Assembly: GCA_039655645.1 (NCBI GenBank)
Contig: CM077350.1
Location: 17,124,318 to 17,188,317, forward strand
Direction: 5' to 3'
DNA: 64,000 nt
Origin: Ammopiptanthus mongolicus
Taxonomy: Eukaryota > Streptophyta > Magnoliopsida > Fabales > Fabaceae
A program made the translations under genes and the position numbers. Shown piece by piece: positions 1 to 10,482 of this stretch (position 1 is its first letter; each line of letters begins with the position of its first letter). A model generated the notes under the pieces. That model was not told the DNA's origin and did no database searches. It worked only from the letters and a program-made list of their open reading frames with translations.

Positions 1-728
1 TACTTATGAGCCTTCCGAGCTACACCCTCTAATTCCCCGCCATCGGGTGACTTGGAGGATGACTGCTCGTAAGAGCACACCGGCTCCTGCCAGGGTATCC
101 TTTTCTGTTCCCCTCGTTATCCTCTCGTCTGACGATGAGGAGATGGAGGAGGAAGAGGAAGTGCCCGAGTATGTTCCGGAGGACGTTCCTGAGGTAGCCC
201 CTGCTAGCCCGTGGTGGCTGAGGACCGATGAGGAGGCGCTGCGATACGCGGAGCAGATCATGAGCAGTTATGACATGCAGGCCTTGGAGGATGACGACGA
301 GGAAGAGGAGGAGGAGGACCCAGAGGAGTATTACTCTGATGAGTAGTACAGCGTCAGTTTTTGGCCAGTCTCTAGAGTCTTTCCCAGTGTCTGTATACTT
401 ATTATGTACCCCTTCCCCCTTATGTTATGGAGCTGCGTCTCCTGTAGTATAGGATAAGATGGTCTTTATGTTATTTTGCTTTTCCCTGTAGTTAGATGTT
501 AAACTACTATGTGTATTATGAAAAGTTGTCAGAAGTTCTACCTTTTAACATGGTTATGATAATGCATATTATCCTTGTTGTGTAAGTATAGGTGTATGGT
601 TTTGGAACTCGAGTATAAAAGAAAGGAAAAAGAAAACCCATATTTTCGATAAGCTCTATTTATATATTTTCCACTTTCAATTATGGTCTTGTTTTGAATA
701 ATCATGACCCCTAAAGTGGGGTGTTACA
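1..728 (+). mobile_element. 3' part of a Tekay-type LTR (TE0), left end outside window
   Basis: The segment ends in GTGGGGTGTTACA at 716-728, the same terminus as the X-family LTRs. The sequence that follows (ctttggatgattgtgtgaa) continues the G1 LTR, as seen by comparison with the other G LTRs near 26430 and 47790. TE0 is therefore inserted in the G1 5' LTR. Its body resembles the end of X4 (55300-55694), for example in the shared phrase gtttttggccag. The left target duplication lies outside the window, so solo LTR versus full element cannot be decided. Confidence 0.7.
2..346 (+). CDS. Partial acidic ORF inside the TE0 LTR
   Basis: The frame is open from base 2 to the TAG at 344-346, so the N-terminus lies outside the window; the first internal ATG is at 47. 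The visible 114 residues start with a basic Ser/Pro-rich stretch, then become strongly acidic with runs of Glu and Asp, and end in DPEEYYSDE. No signal peptide, membrane segment or known domain is visible. The frame ends about 380 bases before the LTR end, the position where X-family LTRs and Y also carry short ORFs. Y at 36291-36611 has a similar hydrophobic patch followed by an acidic PEY motif. Function is unknown. It could be an LTR-encoded accessory product or a chance frame in a GAG/GAC-rich stretch. Confidence 0.35.
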   Translation, partial: TYEPSELHPLIPRHRVTWRMTARKSTPAPARVSFSVPLVILSSDDEEMEEEEEVPEYVPEDVPEVAPASPWWLRTDEEALRYAEQIMSSYDMQALEDDDEEEEEEDPEEYYSDE

Positions 729-876
729 CTTTGGATGATTGTGTGAATTGTTATGTGCTAGTTTAAGGCTCAGTTTGAAGCTTAGGAATAGGCTTGAACA
801 AGGTTGGAGGTGCCTAAGGTGTTAAACGAGAAACTGTGGAGGTCAGAAGTTTGGAAGGCTCTTCCTAGTTGAGCGT

Positions 877-1110
877 CACGCTCAAGCGTGGGAAGGGAGC
901 ACGCCTCAGCGTGCCAACGCTCAAACGTTGGTATGCTGCACGCTCAAGCGTGCTGGGTGCATTTGCCAGTTGTTGTACTTTTTGACGCATGTGCTACACG
1001 TATCAGGCCAGGGTGAAGGCGGAGCGGACAAGGTTCCACGCTCAAACATGGAGAGAACCTCACGATCAAGCGTGAGCACGCTCAAGCGTGTTGATGTTCC
1101 ATGCTTTCGC
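877..1110 (+). repeat. Cluster of CACGCT...AGCGTG hairpin motifs in the G LTR
   Basis: Near-palindromic words such as CACGCTCAAGCGTG (877-890), GCACGCCTCAGCGTGC (899-914), CCAACGCTCAAACGTTGG (914-931) and GCACGCTCAAGCGTGC (938-953) follow one another, with more at 1039-1091. Each has a 6-8 base arm and a 2-4 base loop. The same cluster recurs in the other three G LTRs. It is CpG-rich against an AT-rich background and lies a few hundred bases from the LTR start. A promoter, enhancer or methylation-target role is possible but not shown. Confidence 0.85.
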
Positions 1111-1256
1111 ATTCTCAGCAGGACATCTTAAGGGTTTTCCTTTCTCTCCCTCATTTACACAAAAATAACTATGAGTTTTCCAGAATTCTCTGCAACTAGA
1201 GAGAGAAGAGGATTGTAACACCCCGATTTGTATTGTTCATCAATTAGGTAAAGATA

Positions 1257-1291
1257 TATACATATATATATATATATATATTATATTTTAT
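1257..1291 (+). repeat. AT microsatellite near the X1 start
   Basis: A TATATACATATATATAT-type run lies 40 bases inside X1. It is absent from X2, X3 and X5, so it arose in this copy. Confidence 0.8.
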
Positions 1292-3389
1292 CCAAGGTTT
1301 AGAAAATGATTTTGGATAAACCGAAGTCATATTCATAGCCTACGGTTTCGTAAGGAGTTACGGTTAAATTTTGGGTTGAAAATTCAGATGGAGCCCGGTC
1401 TGCGTTTTCACTGACAGTAAGATTTTACTAATCAGAAAACCTAATTTTGAATTGTGAACAAAGCAGTTAGGTTTAGAATCGAATTTCCAACAACTTTAAT
1501 AAAATTGGTTTTTCGCACTAAAAAGTGAATTAGTATAAGTTATACGGGCAAAATCTTAAATCGGGTGAAAAACGGAGCTGGATATGGATTTATCGGGACC
1601 CGCTAAAGGATAAACTTGAAGTCACGTTAGGTCAAGTCACCCAGGAAAGCGTGCGATGACTCACCACTGTCATAATAACAAACGAAAATATCTGAACGCG
1701 TTCACACTACGAAAAGACCAAAATGCCCTTAACCTTTCTCTTAATTACATTTTGCCCTAAGATGAAATGTCCATTTTGCCCCTTAAGTGAAAATTTTTGG
1801 ACACCCTTGCCTCCTTTTCTCCCACAGCTAAAGCCCATCTTCATGAGACCTTCACCCAGTTTTTCCTAACTCCATTTTTGCTTTTCCTAACTCCATTTTT
1901 GCTCTCAAGCTTTCTCTCATTTTCAAGTTGGAACCTTAACCAATTTTCGTGAAGAAAGTGTTGATCCTTGCTCATTTTCATCACTTAAAGAGGTATGATT
2001 ACTCTCCTTGATCTATGAGTTCATATTCTTCATCCATTTCTTGTCTTCAAAACCATGATCCATGATGTTTCAAGTTCTATATCCAAAGTTAAAAATCTCT
2101 AGAAAATTGTAGAAAAATCCTATGATCGTGAAACCAATTTCTATGAACTCACTATGATGTATATATTGAGCATCTAGAAGCATGAAATCAAAAGAAATTT
2201 CCTCCCTATTTTTCTTAAGCATGGCCGAACCTCAACCTAGTGGATTGAATGGGTTTTGATTCAAATTTTTTATAACCATACTTAGAGATCATTGAATCCA
2301 AGAGATTGAAGCAAAATGAAATCCCTAGCCTATTTTCTTATAAGATGGTCGAACCCTAGATCAAGTGAGGTAGGGAAATTTATGTTGTTAATGTTGATGT
2401 TTTGAATTGGTTGTGTGTAGGTATTAGTTGTTGAGTGTTTCGGGCGAGTAATCGGAAGATTTGCGGACTAGTCGGATGACGTTCATTCAGAGGATTACCT
2501 TCAAGAGGTAAGAGGAGATTAACTCCAATGAGTTTGATAGCCTCATAAGATTGATTGTTGTAAGATTGTGATGATGTTATTTGAAGTGATGTTGATGATT
2601 CTCTTGTGATTTATATGCTTGATTTATTTGGTGAATATGTGACTGGATATTGAAACATGAATTGTGGCGTTATTGCCTTGGATGAGATATATGTATGATA
2701 TTGGTTTTGGAGATTGATAACTATATGTATATACATTGAAGTTTGATTTCTTTGACTGGATTGGTTGAGAGCATAGCATCGGCTATAGCTTGATAATAAA
2801 GATTAGGCTACTTAAAAGTCTTAATCAAAGATCTAGAAATGTTTTGGTTTGAGAAATGAAAATCTTTTAAGTTAAATGGTATAATGACCAATTTTACTAA
2901 AAAGCCACTAAGTTAAGAACTCAAAAGGAATTCCGAATAAGACTTAGGAAATTGAGAGTTGGTGAGGAAAATAGTGAAAAGTTGCTTTATCATTATTTTC
3001 TAAACATGTTGTGCAAAAAGAAAGCCTGGAAAAATAGTTTAGTTTTGTCATAGGAAGAACCTTCTCAAAGTATTTGACCTTTCAAAAAGAAAAAGTCTCT
3101 TTCAAAAAGAGGTTGCTCCAATGAAAATCTTTAGATAAATGTTTCAAATGATGGAACCTTTAGAAAAGACTTTTCAAGTCGAAATCCTTTTGAAAATAAA
3201 TTTTGAGGATTTAAGCTTTTAGAAATAGCTTTGCAAAGGAAAGATTTTGTGGAAATAAGTTTTACATCGAAAATGAGTTTTGGTTTATAGCAAAGAGATT
3301 TTGAGTTTTGTTTTCAAGATTTAATCAACGAAAACGAAATTTTGAGGAAACTGGTGATTACCCCTTCACATTGTGAAGCATGTGAACCT

Positions 3390-3680
3390 AGAGACCGAGA
3401 TGTCGGGCTAGAGTTCCGTTAATTGAGCACCCCGACTTCGTGTCCTGCGTTTTGAAATGAACGGACTGTGTCCTATATGTGAGTCTAGTGTCCGCGACGT
3501 CGGCCTAGTACTTCGTGGATTGAGCACCCGGACTTCGTGTCTTGTGTTTTGAAATGAACGAACTTAGTGTCCTATATACGAGTCTAGTGTCCGCGATGTC
3601 GGCCTAGTACTTCATGGATTGAGAACTTGGACTACGTGTCCTGTATTTTGAATGAACGGGCTAAATGTCCTTTAAAATGA
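3390..3680 (+). repeat. Direct repeats of about 100 bp in X1
   Basis: The phrase gtccgcgacgtcggccta at 3489 recurs at 3589, with the intervening wording (tagtacttcgtggattgag, gaatgaacg, cctatat) repeated between copies, so the period is 100 bp. A less complete copy precedes it at about 3390. X2 carries the same array near 51130-51370. The repeated clauses are degenerate and non-coding. Confidence 0.75.
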
Positions 3681-4385
3681 TTCATGAGTTGTGTGCCTTG
3701 ATAAGAAAGAAAGAACGAATGAAAAAGAAAATAGAAAACCATTCGAAACGAGCTAGAATCCAAGTGGGTTAGAATATGAGCCAGTTAAGACCACGAGGTC
3801 TATAGGGGCATCCTGTGTTCGAGACTCCACAAGAGGACGGAGGCATCGCGACCCCATGCCGTGGTAATTGGCTGCCCAACACGGATGAACTCGATCAGAG
3901 ACTGGACTATTCATTATATGGTTGTGATGTGATACCCTTGAATAATTGGAGTTCGAACCTAAATTGAGAGGCCGATTCATGGGGACAATTGTGTTACGGG
4001 AGTATTCACGGCCTATCGCTCGATGAAGAGAAGTTAGGAATCTTCAGAGAACATGAACTAGAAAGTTGATTGAAGTCTCATGCATTCTTTTAACTTATCT
4101 TGATGAATGGATGTGATCCCACAGAGTGAGATTATCTCGTTGTCATATTATGCTGAATGTTGATATTCTATAGCATGATTATCTTGTATATCGATGTATT
4201 AGTTGTACTTTGTTTTACTTGTGTGGCTATCATGATAAACTTGTGAACGAGTATCTCACCCTTGCCTGTACATGTTAGACACCCTATTGTGTTTTCGGAA
4301 ACGTGTACCGATGTTTCTCAACGGTCCTCTGGGTCATTTCGGGACCCCGTAGCTTGAGTTTTCTTGAAGTCGACGACGAAGATGT

Positions 4386-5736
4386 TGTTGACAAGTGACT
4401 CCAAACACAAGAGGGGGGTGAATTGTGTGTAATGTGTATTTTTGAAAACTTTTTGCACAACAGAACACTTTTGAAATAAATAACTTGTATTTAAAGTGCG
4501 TTGAATAAATTGCAATAAAATAAAAGATAGAAGAAAGGAAATTGCGTAACATAAATTGCACTAATATAAAAGTTGCAGAAAGTAAATGGCGTAAAATAAA
4601 TTGCAATAATTAAAAGTAAAGAAGAAAAGAGAGACTCGCAGTTTTATCCTGGTTCGGTTACCTAATACCCCAGTAGCCTACGTCCAATCCCCAAGGCCAA
4701 CCACCAAGGGTTTTCACTCAATAACTAGCTTTTAAATCAGGTTCAGCTAGAAACCTTCACAAATAAGAGCACTCTTCATAGACCAGGGATATCACCTCTC
4801 CCAGTGACAGAGTCTCAAGAGAAAAACCTTCTCTTTCAAAAACTATGGGATTCACACCCAAATAAGAACAATATAAGAGAGAAATGTAGCACTCAAAAGT
4901 GCAAATAAGAAATTACAACTTGAAGCACAATTACAATCTCACTTATATGGAGTGTAAAGCTCTCTCGCAATGTAAGTGTAATCAAAGTTTAATATTAGTG
5001 AGAGTGACAAAAATAATTTTGACAGAGTATTAGCGCAATAAGAAATAGGGAAGCAAGTGTTGTAAATTGAAACAGTTCCCAAGACATCCTATTTATAGGA
5101 AAAGAATTAGGCCCATAGGAATTAGGTTAAGCCCACTTTCAGCATATGTGATTCGCACACAATGATCGATTAGTTTGTTTAAATAATCGATTATTCCTTT
5201 TTTGCCAAAACGCGTTAAGAGACAGTAGCATCATAATCGATTATGATAATCTATGGATTCTCTGTTTTAGAGTCCATTTTTATGCGTAGGAGCATAATCG
5301 ATTTAGGAATTGATTATGTATATAATCGATTATGGTAATCGATTACATCTTCACTGTTTCGAGAAATTTCTTTTTAGATATATGCTAATCGATTATGATA
5401 ATCATATAATCGATTATTTTCATTTAGAAACCATCTGAACTTCAACTTAACGGCTGTTAATTGATTTTTCCAATTAAAGATCTTACGGCCAATTAAGTTT
5501 TATTTTTTACTCTTTATATTATGTGTGTGTGTGTGATTGGTTTTGAGAGCTTTGTCTACCATGTACAACATGATCTAAAACACATAATACAAATATTAAA
5601 ATTCCCTTCATCCCTTCTGAAAGACTTGATCGTCTGAGATAACTTTTTCCGCTTTTTGTGATCTAGTCCTTCTGGGATGTTTTCTTTTTGTCATCCATCA
5701 AAACTTTAAGTAATCCTGTCAAGGCATATATTCACA
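4386..5736 (-). repeat. Copia 3' LTR
   Basis: This 1351-bp LTR matches 10483-11841 with scattered substitutions and small indels. For example, one AATCGATTA block near 5165 is longer than its counterpart near 11300. On the plus strand it runs from TGTTGACAAGTGACTCC to the TATTCACA end. Confidence 0.93.
5163..5417. repeat. Palindromic ATAATCGATTAT words in the copia LTR
   Basis: About eight copies or near-copies of AATCGATT or ATAATCGATTAT occur within 255 bases, spaced irregularly. The other LTR has the same region at 11300-11524 with several words mutated (for example AATTGATTATG). More copies lie in the element's 3' untranslated region at 6050-6220. The words are self-complementary, so they could be binding sites for a dimeric host factor. 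Confidence 0.85.
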
Positions 5737-5750
5737 TTCTCTCCCTTTTT
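5737..5750 (-). other. Copia polypurine tract
   Basis: On the element strand AAAAAGGGAGAGAA directly abuts the 3' LTR start TGTGAATATATG. This is the expected plus-strand primer position. Confidence 0.85.
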
Positions 5751-6279
5751 GATGATGACAAACGTCTCAAGGAGGGATTTTCTCAAGAAACGAGTTAGAG
5801 CATTTTATATTTAATAATGATAGTTATGCGCAGTTAATATATGCTCTACTCCCCCTCACTTTATGCAATTAAAAAACCACTCCCCCTGAATCATGCAGCC
5901 ATATATATATAACTCTCCCCTTTTTGGCATTATCAAAAGGCGGGAAAGATAGTAAGATACAAGGCATGTATTCAAAAAAAAAAAAAAATGTACCAGCAGT
6001 AAAATAGTAACAGTAGCAGCAGAAGCAGTAAAAATTTTAGTATTATGCACATAATCGATTATGGAAGGTAGCAGAACGATGTATAGCGAATGCAAGAGTA
6101 AAAAAAAAGTTTTGATGGGTCTTCTGACTTCTGCTATTTTCTGACAAATTTGCTCAATCGATTATTGTAATCGATTATTGACCTACTGCCTTCGGATAAT
6201 CGATTATGCAAATCGATTATTGCATCCTGTTTTCTTTTCCACACTTAATACATAGATTAGTAATAACAAGATGAGATGC
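5751..6279 (-). other. Copia 3' untranslated region
   Basis: No coding frame is seen between the pol stop and the polypurine tract. The stretch holds a 15-base A run near 5974-5988 and several AATCGATTAT palindromes (6051-6062, 6154-6215) like those in the LTRs. Confidence 0.7.
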
Positions 6280-9200
6280 TTACTCAATGCATGATTGATT
6301 CAATATTCCTAATTCAGTTCTTATGAAAAGGAAACTTTCTTTAGGTAATGGTATTGTAAAAATGTCAGTGATTTGTTTAGATGTTTCAACAAACTCAATC
6401 ATGCAGTCACCTTTTTGAACATGGTCCCTAACGAAATGGTGCCTAATCTCAATATGCTTGGTCCTAGAGTGATAGACTGGATTTTTCATGAGTTTTATGG
6501 CACTAGTGTTGTCACATTTAATGGGAACAGTTTTAAGATTAATACTATAGTCATTTAACTGTTGTTTCATCCAAATTATTTGTGCACAGCAACTGCCTGC
6601 CGCAACGTATTCCGCTTCGGCGGTGGACAAGGCCACACTAGTTTGTTTCTTGCTATGCCAAGAGACTAGGGCGTTTCCTGGTAAGTGACATGTACCACTA
6701 GTACTTTTTTGATCCATTTTGCATCCCGCAAAATCCGAATCCGAGTACCCAACTAGAGTGCAATCAGCCCCTTTAGGATACCATAGACCCATATTTTGTG
6801 TGCCAATGAGATATCTCATAATGCGTTTTACCACGGCGAGATGTGATTCCTTAGGGTTTGATTGAAAACATGCACACATGCATACACTAAACATAATATC
6901 GGGACGATTAGCAGTAAGATAAAGGAGAGATCCTATCATACCTCTATACTTACTCATGTCAACCGTCTTTCCATTCTCATCTTTGTCTAGATAACATGAT
7001 GTGCTCATGGGGGTAGATATTTCTTTAGAATTGTTCATCCCAAATTTCTTGAGCAGCTCCTTGCAATACTTGGATTGGTTGATGAATATGCCTTCCTTTG
7101 ATTGTTTAATTTGTAGACCAAGGAAGTAGTTGAGCTCACCCATCATTGACATTTCAAATTCGCTTTGCACAATGTTAGAGAAATCCTTGCACAAAGCCTC
7201 ATTAGTAGCACCAAAAATTATGTCATCCACATAAATTTGAACAAGTAAAATACCATGCTTTTTGTTTTTGATGAAAAGAGTAGTATCAACTTTTCCTCTT
7301 TGAAAACCATTTTCAAGCAAGAATTTACTCAAACGTTCATACCAAGCTCTAGGAGCTTGCTTTAAACCATATAAAGCCTTTTTAAATTTGAACACATGGT
7401 TTGGAAATTCAAAGTTTGAAAAACCAGGGAGTTGATCCACATAGACTTCTTCTTGTATAAGGCCGTTTAGAAAGGCGCTTTTTACATCCATTTGAAAAAG
7501 TTTGAAATCCATAATGCATGCAAAAGAGAGAAGCATACGAATGGCCTCTAATCTAGCTACGGGAGCATAGGTTTCATCAAAGTCTATTCCTTCTTGTTGG
7601 TTGTAACCTTTAGCTACAAGCCTTGCTTTATTGCGTGTAATTATTCCATTTTCATCAAGCTTATTATGAAAAACACATTTAATTCCAATAATTAAATGGT
7701 CCTTAGGTTTGGGGACAAGTTCCCACACATTGTTTCTTTCAAATTGATTTAACTCATCTTGCATAGCAAGAGTCCAATGTTCATCTATTATAACCTCATC
7801 CACATTTTTAGGTTCAATTTGAGATCCAAAAGCCATATAGTGACATACATGTTTTAGAGAGTTTCGAGTTGTTACCCCTTTTTCGATATCGCCTATAATG
7901 TTGTCAAGAGGATGATCTCTTGATGTTCTCCATTCTTTTGGAAGATCCGAGTGAGGTGCTCCTTCCATTTGTTGAGGCGTTTGATCTTCATGATGTTGTG
8001 ATTTTCCGAGGTGATTTTTGCTCCAGATTTCTGCAAGATCATCAACACTTTCCTCTACCAAAGATTTGGGGTTAGATTCATCAAAAGAGACATGTACAGA
8101 TTCTTCAATAGTCATAGTTCTTTTGTTATAAATTCTAAAAGATTTACTAAAACTTGAATATCCAAGAAATATACCTTCATCAGCTTTGGCATCGAACTTG
8201 CCAAGGTTATCTTTACCATTATTCAAAACAAAGCACTTACATTCGAATATGTGAAAGTGGGAGATGTTGGGCTTCCTTCCTTTGTAAATTTTATAGGGCA
8301 TTTGTTTTAGAATAGGTCTTATGAGAACCCTATTCATTACATAGCATGTGGTGCTTACTGCTTCTGCCCAGAAATACATAGGAAGGTTTGTCTCATTTAG
8401 CATAGTCCTTGCTAGCTCCTCAAGAGACCGGTTTTTCCTTTCCACCACCCCATTTTGTTGGGGAGTCCTTAGTGAGGAAAAATTATGCTCAATTCCATTT
8501 TCAGTACAAAAGGCCTCAAATGCCTCATTTTGGAAGTCACCACTATGATCACTTCGAATGGATACAATGTTTAAACCCTTCTCGTTTTGAATAACCTTAG
8601 CAAGTTTTCGAAAGGTAACAAAAGCGTCGTTTTTATGAGAAATAAACAAGGTCCATGTAAAGCGAGAATAATCATCCACAATAACAAGCGCATAGTAATT
8701 GCCACCAAAACTCATAGTTCTAGAAGGACCAAAAATGTCAATATGTAAAAGCTGTAAAGGCCGGTTTGTTGAAACAACATTTTTGGGTTTAAAAGAGGCC
8801 TTTACTTGTTTTCCTTTTCGACAAGCGTCACACAACTTGTCTTTTTCAAAACGTAGTTTTGGTAGTCCAATTACTAAGTCCTTGCGAACCAACTTATTTA
8901 GATGATCCATGTGAATATTTGCCATTCTCCTATGCCATAACCAAGTTTCATCCTCTTTACTAATGAGACAGCATGCATCATTTGAAGGTAGTTCATCCAA
9001 GTTAACAATATAAATATTTCCAATTCTTTGTCCAATTAACTTAGTTTGTTTATTTTTAGAATCCATAACCATGCATTTTGATGTATCAAAAATTACTTCA
9101 AAACCTTTGTCAGAGAGTTGGCTTATACTTAGCAAATTATGTTTCAATCCCTCAACATACAAAACATTTTCTATAATGGGATTGGGACCCTTACCAACCA

Positions 9201-9429
9201 TTCCACTTCCCAAAATTCTACCTTTGTTGTTATCACCGTAGAAGACATAGCCACCCTTTTTGGGTGTAAGGGATGAGAACTTATTTTTGTCTCCCGTCAT
9301 GTGCTTCGAGCATCCACTATTAAGATACCAGTTCGAATCCTTTGCTTTCAAGCACACCTTATCTTTCTTGTGATTAGCCATGAGGCACAGATTTGCCTCC
9401 TCGTTGTCTGATTCGTCTGATGAGCTCAT
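6280..9429 (-). CDS. pol: Copia pol (integrase, RT, RNase H), long open frame
   Basis: The 1049-codon frame is uninterrupted. Near residue 37 the protease active-site motif reads NSGC where the family has DSGC; the rest of the protease lies in the broken region upstream. GAG-pre-integrase zinc residues are H166, H176, C200 and C203. The integrase core has D231, D294 and E330 (IDIFGP, RSDHSGD, NGVVERK). RT spans about 570-815 with MDVKSAFLNG and the YVDD box at 733-736. RNase H has YSDSDF at about 896-901 and STAEAEYVA at about 934-942. The ATG is only the first Met after a TAG; in the family gag and pol are one polyprotein, and an AYIA-stop-EDND junction shows TGG changed to TAG. The product would act in cytoplasmic particles and the nucleus. 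Without a working gag and protease it is probably not autonomous. Confidence 0.95.
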   Translation of the reverse strand: MSSSDESDNEEANLCLMANHKKDKVCLKAKDSNWYLNSGCSKHMTGDKNKFSSLTPKKGGYVFYGDNNKGRILGSGMVGKGPNPIIENVLYVEGLKHNLLSISQLSDKGFEVIFDTSKCMVMDSKNKQTKLIGQRIGNIYIVNLDELPSNDACCLISKEDETWLWHRRMANIHMDHLNKLVRKDLVIGLPKLRFEKDKLCDACRKGKQVKASFKPKNVVSTNRPLQLLHIDIFGPSRTMSFGGNYYALVIVDDYSRFTWTLFISHKNDAFVTFRKLAKVIQNEKGLNIVSIRSDHSGDFQNEAFEAFCTENGIEHNFSSLRTPQQNGVVERKNRSLEELARTMLNETNLPMYFWAEAVSTTCYVMNRVLIRPILKQMPYKIYKGRKPNISHFHIFECKCFVLNNGKDNLGKFDAKADEGIFLGYSSFSKSFRIYNKRTMTIEESVHVSFDESNPKSLVEESVDDLAEIWSKNHLGKSQHHEDQTPQQMEGAPHSDLPKEWRTSRDHPLDNIIGDIEKGVTTRNSLKHVCHYMAFGSQIEPKNVDEVIIDEHWTLAMQDELNQFERNNVWELVPKPKDHLIIGIKCVFHNKLDENGIITRNKARLVAKGYNQQEGIDFDETYAPVARLEAIRMLLSFACIMDFKLFQMDVKSAFLNGLIQEEVYVDQLPGFSNFEFPNHVFKFKKALYGLKQAPRAWYERLSKFLLENGFQRGKVDTTLFIKNKKHGILLVQIYVDDIIFGATNEALCKDFSNIVQSEFEMSMMGELNYFLGLQIKQSKEGIFINQSKYCKELLKKFGMNNSKEISTPMSTSCYLDKDENGKTVDMSKYRGMIGSLLYLTANRPDIMFSVCMCACFQSNPKESHLAVVKRIMRYLIGTQNMGLWYPKGADCTLVGYSDSDFAGCKMDQKSTSGTCHLPGNALVSWHSKKQTSVALSTAEAEYVAAGSCCAQIIWMKQQLNDYSINLKTVPIKCDNTSAIKLMKNPVYHSRTKHIEIRHHFVRDHVQKGDCMIEFVETSKQITDIFTIPLPKESFLFIRTELGILNQSCIE

Positions 9430-10428
9430 ATCATTGTCTTCCTATGCAATGTATGCTCTTCTTCCTATTCTATCCTTTTGTGGCTTCTTTTCATCCTTCT
9501 CATACTTCTTTTGTCCTTGAGGACAATCGGGTTTAATGTGGCCCTTTTTGCCACAATTGAACCAATTGGATTATAAGAACCTCCTTCTCGCTCATTTTTC
9601 CTTTGAGGAGTAGAGAATTGTTTTGCTTTACCTTTATACCTTAGAAACTTTTTGAATTTGCGTACCATCAAGCTCATATTTTCCTCATTGTCATTTTGAC
9701 TTTCATAATCGTCAAAATAAGTTTCTTCTTCCATTTCACTAACACTTGCTTTAAGTGCAAGTCCTTTCTTTTTCTTATCACTTTCTTCACTTTCAGTGAG
9801 TCGATTTAATTCGAGCTCATGTTCCTGTAATTTTCCAAATAGAGTTGCCAAAGTCATAGTGGATAAATCTCTAGATTCAGCTATAGCAGTTACTTTGGGT
9901 TGCCAACTCCTATTTAAACATCTAAGCACTACTAAAGGATTTACCAAGAGCCCTAAGATGATTAAAAATGTGGGTAAAACGTTTTTGCATATCTTGTATG
10001 CTTTCACCCTGATTCATCCGAAATAGCTTATATTCATGGGTTAATGTGTTCATTCGAGCCCCTTTGACCTCGGTAGTACCTTCATGGGTCAGTTGAGGGG
10101 TGTCCCACATTTCCTTAGTGGTCTAGCAATTTGAGACCCTGTAGAACTCATCGCAGCTTAAAGCTAAAGTGATGATGTTCCTTGCCATCAAATTGTATGG
10201 GACCTTTTTCCTTTCCTCGTCAGTTCGGAGACTTCTTGGTTTGTCCACCACTGCATTATTGACATAATGGGTGCGGACAAATGGACCGTTTTCCGCAGCG
10301 TCCCAAACTTCGAGGTCCATAGCCTCAAGAAAGATTTGCATTCTTTCTTTCCAATAATCATACCCTTCACCATTGAAAGATGGGGGTCTGATTGAATGTC
10401 CCTCATAATTAAATTTGTTTGAAGTCAT
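9430..10428 (-). pseudogene. gag: Copia gag, broken
   Basis: The Met at 10428 (MTSNKFNYEGHSI) is the likely start. The N-terminal part has the UBN2-type gag pattern (RPPSFNGEGYDYWKERM). A TAG at 10123-10125 interrupts it. The frame then resumes (TTKEMWDTPQL...) until a frameshift near 9925-9950 moves it to the frame of LNRSWQPKVTAIAESRDL. Another shift near 9560 puts the zinc knuckle (FNCGKKGHIKPDC) in a third frame, and its first Cys is replaced by Trp. A TAG then separates it from pol. In the family, gag builds the virus-like particle and the knuckle binds the element RNA. This copy cannot make it. Confidence 0.88.
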
Positions 10429-10467
10429 GTTACCTCTTGAGGCAGTTAAGCCTATAAGCAAGAGTTA

Positions 10468-10482
10468 AGCTCTGATGCCACT
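10468..10482 (-). other. Copia primer-binding site
   Basis: On the element strand, two bases after the 5' LTR, the sequence reads TGGCATCAGAGC. This is the complement of the initiator-tRNA-Met 3' end apart from one change (TGGTATCAGAGC is the usual plant site). Confidence 0.88.

Noticed and set aside
877..1110. CACGCTCAAGCGTG repeats as a CRISPR-like array
   Set aside because: Units vary, spacers are not of regular length, it lies in a plant LTR and it is repeated in three other LTR copies.
6373..8905. Plus-strand frames inside the copia pol
   Set aside because: They are shadows of the minus-strand 1049-codon frame.
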